A stretch of DNA of 64,000 bases from an uncultured Allomuricauda sp. (GTDB lineage Bacteria; Bacteroidota; Bacteroidia; Flavobacteriales; Flavobacteriaceae), in contig NZ_CANMUU010000002.1 in NCBI RefSeq assembly GCF_947501165.1, forward strand, positions 496,001 through 560,000. The letters are read 5' to 3'. The notes below the pieces were generated by a model. That model was not told the origin of the DNA. It ran no database searches and was given only the letters and a program-made list of their open reading frames with translations. A program made the translations under genes and the position numbers. This document shows, one piece after another, positions 8,617 through 17,851 of this stretch; the first letter of the stretch is position 1; each line of letters begins with the position of its first letter.

Positions 8617-9489
8617 TTAGTGAAAGTACTTGTTGATGATGGCAAGCACCGAATTTCTATAGGAACTTCCAAATAGATTTAGGTGTACCAATAAATAGTA
8701 TAATTGGTAAATCTCTGCTATGTCTTTTTGTTTGTGGTGTGGAGGGATGATTTCATGATAGGCAGCATAAAAGGAAGGACCAAATCCTCCAAACAACCTG
8801 CTCATGGCCAAATCAACTTCTGAATGACCAACATACGTACTAGGGTCGATTAATACGGGAGTGCCGTCTTCAGCAATCAAAAAATTTCCTCCCCATAAGT
8901 CTCCATGCAAAAGGGCAGGTTTGACTTTACCAATAAGGGAAGTACAAACAGCTACTAGATTATTTTTTGAAGGAATGTCTTCTCTATTCAATAGGCTTTC
9001 TTCTTTGGCCGTTTGAATTTGAGGAATAAGTCGGTGTTTGACATAAAAAGTGGACCAATCATCTTCTATTGTATTGTTTTGGTGTAAATGCCCTATAAAA
9101 TTGTCAAATTGGCCACCAAATCTATTGGGTTGAGCAACAAGATGTAATTCTGCCAGCTTATGACCCAAACGCTCAAAATCATTAGAATCTGGTGTTTTAC
9201 TTTCTATAAATTCGAGAATCAAATAACAAGTCCGGTCAAATACACCTTCAGCATAAACCTTTGGAACCTTAATTGTTTGGGTAGCTTCCAACAGTTTCAA
9301 CCCTCTTGATTCAGAAATAAAAAGTTGTTCCGCCCAAGGTTTAGAAGAGGTTTTTACGAAGAAGCGATTAGAAGCGATTTCGATTATGTTAGCATTTGCA
9401 ATATCCCCTCCGCTAACAGATGTACTCCGTAAAATGGGGGAACCAAGAACAGCTTCGAGATGGGATTTTAGTTTAGGACTCACAATCAA
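8617..9489 (-). CDS. Fructosamine kinase family protein
   Basis: A 290-residue protein kinase-like enzyme of the fructosamine/ketosamine-3-kinase family. The catalytic loop is LLHGDLWGGNF and the metal-binding segment is VLIDPSTYVGHSEVDLAMS; the N-terminal lobe contains RFFVKTSSKPWAEQLFISE with the ATP-binding lysine. The family phosphorylates ketosamines on glycated proteins or small molecules, leading to their breakdown. Length agrees with the family. It converges with the oxoamine synthase (stops 5 nt apart). The gene upstream on the same strand is unrelated. Confidence 0.85.
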   Translation of the reverse strand: MIVSPKLKSHLEAVLGSPILRSTSVSGGDIANANIIEIASNRFFVKTSSKPWAEQLFISESRGLKLLEATQTIKVPKVYAEGVFDRTCYLILEFIESKTPDSNDFERLGHKLAELHLVAQPNRFGGQFDNFIGHLHQNNTIEDDWSTFYVKHRLIPQIQTAKEESLLNREDIPSKNNLVAVCTSLIGKVKPALLHGDLWGGNFLIAEDGTPVLIDPSTYVGHSEVDLAMSRLFGGFGPSFYAAYHEIIPPHHKQKDIAEIYQLYYLLVHLNLFGSSYRNSVLAIINKYFH

Positions 9490-9590
9490 GTATGATTCAT
9501 CTCCCTAAAAATAAGAAATACAAATCCTTTGGATATCTCCTCTTGATTGGAGTAACTAAGTAAAAACCGCTTCGCCTTTTTGAATAGTTA

Positions 9591-10688
9591 CTATGCTTTA
9601 ATCAACCGCTCAACCGAAGCTCCCCTTTTTTGGAGTTCTTTGGTGTTTTTCCTCAACAGTTTATTGGCGATACGATTGATTTTTTTTGGAGCAATCGTCT
9701 TCCAGCTTTCCACATCATTTTGAAAATCCATTTTAAATTGTACCCTTGAAAGGTCTCTTATTACGCAATAATTTGCGAGAGGATGAGGATTTTCACTGTT
9801 TTTGTTTGCGTTGGCGGTAAATGCCTCTATCAAGGGGTATATCCTATCTTGTGCCAAGCTGAGTTCCGAAAGCTTCGCCCGATACTCTAAATCCGGTCCT
9901 TTAAGATTTGGGTACTTTTTTTTATCTGCAAAATGTCTTCCTTCATGAGCTAAATAGCTAATTCTAAATTTCTCACTTTCTAAGTCGTATGCTTCCTCAA
10001 CACAATAAATAGCACTATCTGTGGCCCAACCCCCGGGATAACGATTACCAAAAGTGGCATACTCTTCCCACCCTAAGGTTACAAAATCGTTCATAAAGAC
10101 CACTTTTACTTGAATTTTTTCATCTTTCAATTCAAAAGTATATAAAGAGTCCCTTTGTGATTTCCAAACCAACAAATCAAATATTCGTCCAGTTCTGCCC
10201 ATTTCTTTGGTAGTATGATAGCCTTTACTTTTGATGTATTCACTTACTAGGTATCCGAGGGTGTCTCTTTCAATCTCCATATTCTTGGTGGGAGTATATT
10301 CTTTTTGAAGGAAAGCGTTTGTTTCTTTCGCCAAGATATCGTTGTAACTACCTTTTGGGTCCAACAATGATTTTCGCCAGTAGTTTCTAAGGATCAACTG
10401 TAAGTCATGTATTCTGGATTGATTATTTTTTAGATAATCTGAACGATCTTTATCGAATTTGAACCTTTTATTGAAATCTTCAATGAATAGAATATCTTTC
10501 TCACTTAATTCCATAGGATTCTTTTCTAGAAGCGGGAATATATCTTTCACATTGGCATCTAACGCAAGGGAGTAGATTCGCTTATAATCCAATGTTGCTC
10601 TTTTATCCATTGTTTTTTGGGCAAATACTCCATGGATTATAAGAAGTAGAAAGCCTAATTGAAATTTTTGATAATTAACCCTGTTCAT
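9591..10688 (-). CDS. Secreted protein of unknown function with an HExxH motif
   Basis: I do not recognise the family. The 365-residue product has an N-terminal signal peptide (hydrophobic residues ~10-24, cleavage near VFAQ). It contains AHEGRHFADKK (residues ~248-258), a canonical HExxH zinc-site core, followed ~13-20 residues later by LEYRAKLSEL with glutamates that could be the third ligand. This would make it a gluzincin-like metallopeptidase, but the active site is only inferred from the short motif. Charged helical regions flank it. It ends 101 nt from the fructosamine-kinase gene and lies downstream of an AraC-type regulator gene on the same strand. Confidence 0.6.
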   Translation of the reverse strand: MNRVNYQKFQLGFLLLIIHGVFAQKTMDKRATLDYKRIYSLALDANVKDIFPLLEKNPMELSEKDILFIEDFNKRFKFDKDRSDYLKNNQSRIHDLQLILRNYWRKSLLDPKGSYNDILAKETNAFLQKEYTPTKNMEIERDTLGYLVSEYIKSKGYHTTKEMGRTGRIFDLLVWKSQRDSLYTFELKDEKIQVKVVFMNDFVTLGWEEYATFGNRYPGGWATDSAIYCVEEAYDLESEKFRISYLAHEGRHFADKKKYPNLKGPDLEYRAKLSELSLAQDRIYPLIEAFTANANKNSENPHPLANYCVIRDLSRVQFKMDFQNDVESWKTIAPKKINRIANKLLRKNTKELQKRGASVERLIKA

Positions 10689-10746
10689 CCTATAAATATT
10701 TTAGGGTTAAAGATATATGGGTTGCCCAAGACAAAATTGTACGATA

Positions 10747-11547
10747 TCAACTATTTAGGTCACGTTTAAATCTAGCGGGAGACATGCCATAAACGGATTT
10801 GAAAGAACGTATAAAGTGGGAGTCATCATAGAAACCCAATTCAAACGAAATGGAGCTAACATTTTTTGTAGTGTTCAACAAGAGATGAATGGCTCTCTCA
10901 AGTTTAACCTTCATTTGGAATTCCTGTAACGTACATCCTGAGTATAATTTGAACGCTCTTGACAAATAAACTGGATGCACATAAACCTTATCTGATAATT
11001 CATTCAGAGAATGAAACTTATGCGTTTCCTCTTGAACAATTTCACAAACACTTTTGACCCAAGGTCGCACATTTGTTGTTGTGAAACGTGTTATTAATCG
11101 GGAATAAAAACTATAGACTTCATCAAAAATTATATCATTTGAAGGGTGCTTTTTAAGTTGTAAAAACAATTTGTAAAAAAAAGGATATTTGGCTGCGCTA
11201 AACTTTACAGGCCTATCTTTCACTGGTGCAGAGTGCTTTGCTAGGTGATTAAACCAATCTGGTTTGAACTCAATATTAAAACAGGTGCCATTATTTTTCT
11301 CAAAACAATTTCTATGGCCATATCCCTTCGGTCTGTAGAGTACCTCACCCGGAGCAATGGTTTGGGTTATTGCTTCTCCCTCTTCAAGATACTTTCCATT
11401 GACAAGGAGGCTGAGATATGGATTTTCGTGATTATGCGCTGCAATAATGGATTCAGGTGCATAGTTGGTAATGCAGAGTTTCAAATACTGATTTTCCAGC
11501 GTTTTGGTGCTGTTTCCAAAATATTCTCCTGTAGCTAAATTGAGCAT
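10747..11547 (-). CDS. AraC family transcriptional regulator with cupin sensor domain
   Basis: A 266-residue regulator. Residues ~15-110 form a cupin-like sensor (IIAAHNHENPYLSLLVNGKY, then IAPGEVLYRPKGYGHRN). Residues ~165-266 carry the two helix-turn-helix units of AraC proteins, with the family signature SISFELGFYDDSHFIRSFKS and the ending YGMSPARFKRDL. The product binds DNA in the cytosol in response to an unknown ligand. Its target is unclear; the HExxH protein gene directly downstream (58 nt) is a candidate because of position. Confidence 0.92.
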   Translation of the reverse strand: MLNLATGEYFGNSTKTLENQYLKLCITNYAPESIIAAHNHENPYLSLLVNGKYLEEGEAITQTIAPGEVLYRPKGYGHRNCFEKNNGTCFNIEFKPDWFNHLAKHSAPVKDRPVKFSAAKYPFFYKLFLQLKKHPSNDIIFDEVYSFYSRLITRFTTTNVRPWVKSVCEIVQEETHKFHSLNELSDKVYVHPVYLSRAFKLYSGCTLQEFQMKVKLERAIHLLLNTTKNVSSISFELGFYDDSHFIRSFKSVYGMSPARFKRDLNS

Positions 11548-11597
11548 ATGCTATTAGTGTATAATTAATAGAGTACTCAATAGGCCATTTTGTTACA

Positions 11598-12719
11598 TCA
11601 CATCAAATTTTTTCGATAAGTTCTTCTGCGCTTGTGGGTCACAGGGTTAAAGCTCTTCCACATTTGTCGAATTGCTATGTTATCTTCTAACTCAGGAGTT
11701 CTAATACAATTAACAATCCCTCTTTCTTGGAAGACTTTGTAGTATTCATTGAAGATAACTGCAGTTACTCCTTTGTTTTGATAATCGGGATGAATACCAA
11801 TCAAGTAGAAAATAACATCTTTACTATGTTTTTTTGCTTTTAGAAGATGAAAAACACCCGTGGGAAACAATTTTCCATTTGCTTTTTGCAAAGCTTTGGA
11901 AAACGAAGGCATTACAATAGCAAAGGCTACCAGATTTTCATCAGAGTCCACAACGAATTTGATGTACTCGGGATTGATAAAACTTATATATTTCTTTTTA
12001 AAATATTCCTTTTGTATATCAGTTATTTTAACAAAGGAGGATAGCTTGGAATAAGTCTCATTGAACAGGTCGAACATCTTGTCCACCCAAGGCATAATTT
12101 CTTTGCTAGTGGTAAAATTCATTTCTTTTAAACCATACCTTTTCTTGATGAGTAAATTGGCCTTGGTAAAAATCTTAGGGTCAGCACTGGCAAACAAGAA
12201 TTTGTTTTCCAAATATTCTTTTTCTTTGACCAAACCGTGATGTTCGTAATGCGATTGATAATAGGAGTGGTTGTACCATGTAATCATGGTTCCAATATGG
12301 TCAAAACCATCTATGAGCACACCTACCTTATCCAAATTGGAAAAACCTACCGGTCCTTCCATATAGTCCAAATTGTGTTCTTTTCCAATGCTGGCAACTT
12401 TATCCAACAGGGCTTTGGACACTTCTAGGTCATCTACAAAATCAAACCATCCAAAACGCATTTTAAGAAGTTTCTGCTCCTTTACCTCCAACCAGTTGAT
12501 AATGGCCGCGACTCTCCCAACCAGCTTTTTTCCTTCAAAGGCCAGAAAAAAAGTGGCTTCCGCATTTTTGAAGACGGGATTTTTGTCTGGATTAAAGGAT
12601 TCCATCTCGTCATTTATGATGGGAGGGACCCAGTATGGGGAGTTTTTATAAAGCGAAAAAGGAAACTTTACAAAGCGTTTTAAATCGGCTTTGTTTTCTA
12701 CCTTTTGAATAGTGATCAT
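11598..12719 (-). CDS. GNAT-superfamily acyltransferase-like protein (YghO type)
   Basis: A 373-residue protein with an N-terminal region typical of a conserved large GNAT-like family (FPFSLYKNSPYWVPPIINDE, then FFLAFEGKKLVGRVAAIIN). It has a C-terminal GNAT fold, recognisable from YLIGIHPDYQNKGVTAVIFNEYY read as beta4 and the acyl-CoA pyrophosphate-binding helix (Q/N-K-G-V-T). These proteins are usually annotated only as hypothetical or N-acetyltransferase. There are no transmembrane segments. Large GNAT proteins act as N-acyltransferases of sphingoid bases in some bacteria, so a link to the nearby candidate sulfonolipid genes is possible but unproven. Confidence 0.65.
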   Translation of the reverse strand: MITIQKVENKADLKRFVKFPFSLYKNSPYWVPPIINDEMESFNPDKNPVFKNAEATFFLAFEGKKLVGRVAAIINWLEVKEQKLLKMRFGWFDFVDDLEVSKALLDKVASIGKEHNLDYMEGPVGFSNLDKVGVLIDGFDHIGTMITWYNHSYYQSHYEHHGLVKEKEYLENKFLFASADPKIFTKANLLIKKRYGLKEMNFTTSKEIMPWVDKMFDLFNETYSKLSSFVKITDIQKEYFKKKYISFINPEYIKFVVDSDENLVAFAIVMPSFSKALQKANGKLFPTGVFHLLKAKKHSKDVIFYLIGIHPDYQNKGVTAVIFNEYYKVFQERGIVNCIRTPELEDNIAIRQMWKSFNPVTHKRRRTYRKNLM

Positions 12720-12787
12720 ATAATGAGTTTTCTAAACCCAATAATAGGAATAATTCCAGTCAGGATAGCAATGGAACGAATAAAACC

Positions 12788-13759
12788 TTAGAAGTCGTCT
12801 TTTTTCTTTTTCCTTTTACGACTTTTCTTAAAGTTCTGTTTTTGGATTTTCTTTTCTTTGGATGGTTTTTGGTCCGCAATAGGAACCAATTTATCCTTAT
12901 GAAAATCCAGACGGTAGGAAAACCCAAGCACAGCGAAGACGCGTGAGGGGTCATTTTTAAAATTGGAGCCTAGATGGAAATCTGCCTGAAAATTCTCGTT
13001 GAACAAATGAGCGACTCCTGTACGTAAGAGTATATCATTTTGTATTCCGCCCAAAAAACCCTGATTTTCAAAAAACACACTCCATTTGGGATTACGAAAT
13101 GCGTGTGTTAACGAAACTGCGTAGCTCCATTGGGAAAAATCAGTTCCAATTCGATCATAGGCTACATTAGAAATCAGTACAAATCTTGGCGTAAGACGGC
13201 TTTGGGTAGCGACCGCCACTCGTGGAGAAACCGTTGGTGCGCCTACAAAAAATGGATTTTCTCCTAGATTAAAAGTCGCTCCGGCATAGAGAGATATTGC
13301 AGGTATCAAGTTTTTTAGTTGGAAAACGTTATTGGCCCTCCAGCTGTACAGATTAGGCTTGTTGCTTTGAGGGTCTTTGAAAGGGTCAAATATTAAATAC
13401 TTTATCCCGGCCCTGTTTCGGGAAAAATCAGTTCTGGTATCTTCAAGACCTGTATCAATAAACGTAAGATTCTGATTGATGAAGGAACCTTCGTAGATAA
13501 TCTCGAGTTGCTCGAACAAAACCCCATAACGAATGGCAAAATCGGCACCAAAAATATTGGAGTCAGAATTCAGAGATGCATCGTCCTGTTGTTCATATAA
13601 AATCCCCACTTCTGCTTGCACAACACCTGTACCCACAGAATAGGCGCTCACCGCCCTACCAGGCCTATTTGAATTGATTACATCAGTATATTGGCCTATG
13701 GCCAAACAGGGAAGAAAAAGAAAAATAAAGAGTTTGCTACGTAAATGATTGATGTCCAT
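12788..13759 (-). CDS. Outer-membrane beta-barrel protein, MetA/phenol-degradation transporter-like
   Basis: A 323-residue protein with a signal peptide (hydrophobic residues ~10-22, cleavage near AIGQ). Repeated amphipathic strands follow, suggesting a small outer-membrane barrel of the type annotated as transporter or MetA-pathway of phenol degradation: TDVINSNRPGRAVSAYSVG at the start and strands such as WSYAVSLTHAFRN and VFAVLGFSYRLDF near the end. Unusually, the last ~35 residues form a very basic tail (KKSRKRKKKKDD), which would extend from the last strand into the periplasm. Substrate unknown. Divergent from the DUF4834 gene. Confidence 0.6.
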   Translation of the reverse strand: MDINHLRSKLFIFLFLPCLAIGQYTDVINSNRPGRAVSAYSVGTGVVQAEVGILYEQQDDASLNSDSNIFGADFAIRYGVLFEQLEIIYEGSFINQNLTFIDTGLEDTRTDFSRNRAGIKYLIFDPFKDPQSNKPNLYSWRANNVFQLKNLIPAISLYAGATFNLGENPFFVGAPTVSPRVAVATQSRLTPRFVLISNVAYDRIGTDFSQWSYAVSLTHAFRNPKWSVFFENQGFLGGIQNDILLRTGVAHLFNENFQADFHLGSNFKNDPSRVFAVLGFSYRLDFHKDKLVPIADQKPSKEKKIQKQNFKKSRKRKKKKDDF

Positions 13760-13841
13760 ATAACTTTTTAATACTATTTTAAGATACTTTATTGCTTTTG
13801 GATAGACTTACAAGGTAATTTTGATGCAATAGTTCAGTCAT

Positions 13842-14102
13842 ATGGTTTTAATACAAACGATTTTACTTCTCATATTAGTATACTACGCGGTGAAATTGCT
13901 TGCAAGATGGTTGGCGCCAAAGCTGTTTGGATATGCCATGAAGAAGACCCAAGAACGGTTTGGAGGTCAGTTTGCGCAACAGGATAATCAAGAAGCGAAT
14001 ACATCCAAAGAAGGAGAAACCTCGGTATTTACGAGACCTACCCGAAAATCGAACCCCTCAAAAAAAGTTGGAGAATATATAGATTTTGAAGAAATTGACT
14101 AA
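13842..14102 (+). CDS. DUF4834 family small membrane protein
   Basis: An 86-residue protein with one N-terminal transmembrane helix (residues ~4-22, ILLLILVYYAVKLLARWL region). A charged, disordered cytosolic tail follows and ends in the conserved KKVGEYIDFEEID. The layout matches the DUF4834 family of Bacteroidota, which commonly precedes a YfhO-like membrane protein gene, as here. First gene of a plus-strand run reaching to 19293. Function unknown. Confidence 0.8.
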   Translation: MVLIQTILLLILVYYAVKLLARWLAPKLFGYAMKKTQERFGGQFAQQDNQEANTSKEGETSVFTRPTRKSNPSKKVGEYIDFEEID

Positions 14103-14126
14103 TATTTGCTTTCTCAAAATCAGTTC

Positions 14127-16568
14127 ATGAAGCCATCTCCAAAATATGCTATTCCCCATCTTGGTGCTTTACTTTTCTTCATTCTAGTAGCTTTAATCTA
14201 CTTCTACCCAGTTTTACAGGGAAAGGCCATTTTTCAATCAGACATTGCCCAATACAAGGGTATGGCCAAAGAACGTAACGAATATAAAGAACTAACGGGC
14301 GAGGAGTCTTACTGGACCAATAGTGCTTTTGGGGGTATGCCAACGTATCAACTAGGGGCCAATTATCCGCATGATTACGTAAAGAAATTGGACCGCCTGA
14401 TACGTTTTTTACCACGCCCTGCTGATTATCTCTTTTTGTACTTCATTGGTTTTTATATTCTGATGTTGTGCCTTAAGGTAGAATTTAGGCTAGCTGTTTT
14501 GGGAGCGTTGGCCTTTGGATTTTCTACCTATCTCATAATCATACTCGGCGTTGGACATAACGCTAAGGCCCATGCTTTGGGATATATTCCTATGGTTTTG
14601 GGAGGAATAATATTGGTCTTCCGAAAAAAATACCTGCTCGGTTTTATTCTTACAGCTTTGGCTATGGCCTTGGAAATAAGTGCCAATCACTATCAAATGA
14701 CCTATTACTTTATGCTTCTGGTTTTAATTCTTGGGTTGGTCTATTTGGTGTATGCCATAAAGAAAAAAGAACTCAAGCATTACTTTCTTTCGGTAGGTCT
14801 TTTAATCCTGGCCGTGGCTCTTTCCATTGCCACAAATGCTACGGGTCTTTTAGCGACCAAGGAATATGCAGATTGGAGTACACGCGGCAAATCTGAACTT
14901 ACCATTAATCCAGATGGAAGTCCAAAAGCGGTATCCAATGGATTGGATAAGGAATACATTACCCAATATAGCTATGGTATAGCAGAGTCTCTGAATTTGT
15001 TTTCTCCAAGACTTTTTGGCGGTTCTGGGAATGAAGACTTGGGAACCAGTTCTAAAGCCTATGAGTACCTGGTGGGACAGGGATTACAGCCTACTAAGGC
15101 TTTAGAGTTTTCAAGTGGATTGCCCTTATATTGGGGAAGTCAGCCCATAGTGGCGGCGCCAGCGTATGTAGGAGCCATAGTGTTGTTCCTCTTTGTGCTA
15201 GGTCTATTTTTGGTTAAGGGGAAGCGCAAGTGGTGGTTGGCGCTAGGGGCATTACTTTCTTTGGTTCTTTCATGGGGTAAAAACTTTCCCGAGCTTACCA
15301 ATTTTATGATTGACTATTTCCCGTTGTACAATAAGTTTCGTGCTGTTTCATCCATTCAGGTTGTTCTGGAACTATGCTTACCCGTACTGGGTGTTTTAGG
15401 GCTATGGGAGATTTTTAGGGCCAAAATCCAAAAGAAGAATATGTTGAAGGCTCTAAAATGGAGTTTTTTCATCATGTTGGGATTGGTGGTTACCATCTTT
15501 CTGTTGATGGGCTTTTTTGATTTTGTGGGAATGCGGGATGAAACTTTCAGGTCTTATTTTGGAGATGAATTGGTTTCCATGATACAAAGGGATAGGGAAG
15601 CTGTTTATATAAACGATACCATACGTTCCCTCATTTATGTTGTGTTGGCCACATTGGTCATATGGTTATTGATAAAGGAAAAAATAAGTAAGAACATTGC
15701 AACCATTGCCTTGGGAGTACTTGTTTTGTTTGATTTGGTAGGTGTGGCATTACGTTATGTAAATGAAGACGATTTTGTAAGACAACGCCAAGTAAATACG
15801 CCTTTTCAGGCCAGTCAGATTGATAATGCCATTCAGCAGGATAAGGATATCTATCGGGTTTTTGACCCACAGGAGGGAATAAATGGGGCCAGGACTTCAT
15901 ATTTCCATAAATCCATTGGAGGTTATCATGCAGCCAAACCGAAGCGCCTTCAGGATTTATTTGAATACCATCTGTATAATAACAATACAGAAGTATTGGA
16001 TATGCTGAATGTAAAATATGTAATACAACAAGATGAAGAAGGAAATAGTGTTCCTGCCATCAACGACCAGAGAAATGGAAATGCATGGTTTGTGGAACGC
16101 ATAGTTCCTGTAAATTCTTCCAATGCCGAAATTCAGGGATTAGCCTCTTTTGAATCAAAAACGGAGGCAGTTGTCAATACCAAAATGTATCCAACACTAA
16201 CAAAGCACTATTACACGGTTGATTCTTTGGCCACAATTGATTTAACAGAGTACCGACCTAACTTCATAAAGTATCGTTCTAACAATAGCAACGAAGGATT
16301 TGCTGTTTTTTCAGAAATGCACTATCCAGAAGGTTGGGAGGTTACGATTGATGGAAAAGCACAAAATCATTTTAGGGTGAATTATGCCTTGCGAGGTTTG
16401 AGAATTCCACCAGGGCAGCATGATATTGTGTTTAAGTTTGAACCTAAAGTGGTTCAGATGGGCAGTCAAATAAGTCTGGCCAGTTGTATTGGTTTGGCCG
16501 TTATTATTTTAGCAGGCTTCGGATTCTCCATGTTTTCCTCAGGTAAAAGGAAAAAAAGCAAAACCTGA
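14127..16568 (+). CDS. YfhO-like polytopic membrane protein
   Basis: An 813-residue integral membrane protein with about a dozen hydrophobic segments between residues ~10 and ~535. It ends in an extracytoplasmic domain of ~240 residues and a final transmembrane helix (IGLAVIILAGFGFSMF). The pattern fits the YfhO family (bacterial membrane glycosyltransferase-like, GT-C fold). The conserved first loop contains FQSDIAQYKGMAKERNEYKE and a PTYQLGANYP turn. ATG 14127 was chosen; an alternative TTG at 14106 would add seven residues. The stop overlaps the next ATG by one base (TGATG), so translation is coupled. A role in cell-envelope glycan decoration is inferred. Confidence 0.8.
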   Translation: MKPSPKYAIPHLGALLFFILVALIYFYPVLQGKAIFQSDIAQYKGMAKERNEYKELTGEESYWTNSAFGGMPTYQLGANYPHDYVKKLDRLIRFLPRPADYLFLYFIGFYILMLCLKVEFRLAVLGALAFGFSTYLIIILGVGHNAKAHALGYIPMVLGGIILVFRKKYLLGFILTALAMALEISANHYQMTYYFMLLVLILGLVYLVYAIKKKELKHYFLSVGLLILAVALSIATNATGLLATKEYADWSTRGKSELTINPDGSPKAVSNGLDKEYITQYSYGIAESLNLFSPRLFGGSGNEDLGTSSKAYEYLVGQGLQPTKALEFSSGLPLYWGSQPIVAAPAYVGAIVLFLFVLGLFLVKGKRKWWLALGALLSLVLSWGKNFPELTNFMIDYFPLYNKFRAVSSIQVVLELCLPVLGVLGLWEIFRAKIQKKNMLKALKWSFFIMLGLVVTIFLLMGFFDFVGMRDETFRSYFGDELVSMIQRDREAVYINDTIRSLIYVVLATLVIWLLIKEKISKNIATIALGVLVLFDLVGVALRYVNEDDFVRQRQVNTPFQASQIDNAIQQDKDIYRVFDPQEGINGARTSYFHKSIGGYHAAKPKRLQDLFEYHLYNNNTEVLDMLNVKYVIQQDEEGNSVPAINDQRNGNAWFVERIVPVNSSNAEIQGLASFESKTEAVVNTKMYPTLTKHYYTVDSLATIDLTEYRPNFIKYRSNNSNEGFAVFSEMHYPEGWEVTIDGKAQNHFRVNYALRGLRIPPGQHDIVFKFEPKVVQMGSQISLASCIGLAVIILAGFGFSMFSSGKRKKSKT

Positions 16569-17851
16569 TGCAAAAGGTTTTGATCATAGCATATTACTGG
16601 CCGCCAGCCGGTGGGCCAGGAGTTCAGCGATGGCTAAAATTTGTGAAGTATTTACCGGATTTTGGAATTGACCCCATCGTCTATGTTCCAAAAAACCCAA
16701 ATTACCCCATACAGGATGCCCATTTAGAAGCCGAAGTGCCTAAAGGCATTCAGGTTTTAAAACACCCCATCAACGAACCTTACGCATTTGCCTCACTTCT
16801 CTCCAAGAAGAAAACAAAGAGCATTAGTTCAGGAGTGATTCCCGACAAAAAAGCATCACCTCTTTCAAAGCTCATGTTATGGGTACGCGGTAATTTCTTT
16901 ATTCCGGATGCTCGTAAATTCTGGATTAAACCCTCCATCACATATCTTTCAAATTTTATTGCAAAGGAAGGGATAGAAACCATAATCACGACAGGACCAC
17001 CCCATAGCGTACATCTTATTGGCTTGGGTCTTAAAAAGAAGCACAACGTTCAATGGCTTGCGGATTTTAGGGATCCATGGACTTCCATAGGGTATCACAA
17101 AAAGCTAAGATTGACCAAATCTTCTCAAAAAAAGCATAAGTATCTAGAGAAGACGGTACTGGATACAGCGGATAAGTTGATTGCGACCAGCAATACCACC
17201 AAAGCTGAGTTTGAAGAGATAACAAATACTCCTATTAAAACAATCACCAATGGTTTTGATGATGTTTCCGAAACAAAGAGATTAGATTCAAAATTTACTG
17301 TTTCCCATATTGGTTCGCTACTTACTGGGAGAAATCCTATTGGTTTATGGCAAGCACTAAGAGAACTGGTTGATGCCCAGATGGATTTTGCTGATGCTTT
17401 GAAGATTCAGTTGGTTGGAGTAGTGGGAGAGGAAGTTAAAGATTCAATCACCAATTTTGGATTAGCTGATTATGTAGATTTTATGGGCTATATATCCCAT
17501 GAAAATGTATTGCAATTGCAGCAACGGACCCAGGTTTTACTTTTGTTGGAGATAGATTCAGAGGAAACCAAAGGCATTATCCCAGGAAAACTTTTTGAAT
17601 ATTTTAAAGCCGGAAGACCAATTTTAGGTATTGGTCCCAAAGATTGGGAGGCGGGTCAAATGATTAATACCACACAATCTGGAGAAGTTTTTCGCCATTC
17701 AGAAACAGAATTAATTAAAGCTGTACTTTTGGATTGGTTTCAGCAATACCAGAACGAGGCACTATATTCAAAGGCAAAAGATATTGAAAAGTATCACAGA
17801 AAGGTATTGACAGAATCTTTGGCAAATTACATTCGATGGGAATCGTCCTGA
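16568..17851 (+). CDS. Glycosyltransferase family 4
   Basis: A 427-residue GT-B glycosyltransferase. The N-terminal domain opens with VLIIAYYWPPAGGPGVQRW, the donor-independent acceptor region. The C-terminal domain has the glycine turn VSHIGSLLTGRNP and the donor-binding EX7E-like region LLLLEIDSEETKGIIPGKLFEYF, which lies near residues 330-355. Cytosolic face of the inner membrane. The gene overlaps its neighbours on both sides (1 base with the YfhO-like gene, 16 bases with the flippase gene). This places it in one translational unit for glycan assembly. Sugar specificity cannot be read from the sequence. Confidence 0.88.
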   Translation: MQKVLIIAYYWPPAGGPGVQRWLKFVKYLPDFGIDPIVYVPKNPNYPIQDAHLEAEVPKGIQVLKHPINEPYAFASLLSKKKTKSISSGVIPDKKASPLSKLMLWVRGNFFIPDARKFWIKPSITYLSNFIAKEGIETIITTGPPHSVHLIGLGLKKKHNVQWLADFRDPWTSIGYHKKLRLTKSSQKKHKYLEKTVLDTADKLIATSNTTKAEFEEITNTPIKTITNGFDDVSETKRLDSKFTVSHIGSLLTGRNPIGLWQALRELVDAQMDFADALKIQLVGVVGEEVKDSITNFGLADYVDFMGYISHENVLQLQQRTQVLLLLEIDSEETKGIIPGKLFEYFKAGRPILGIGPKDWEAGQMINTTQSGEVFRHSETELIKAVLLDWFQQYQNEALYSKAKDIEKYHRKVLTESLANYIRWESS

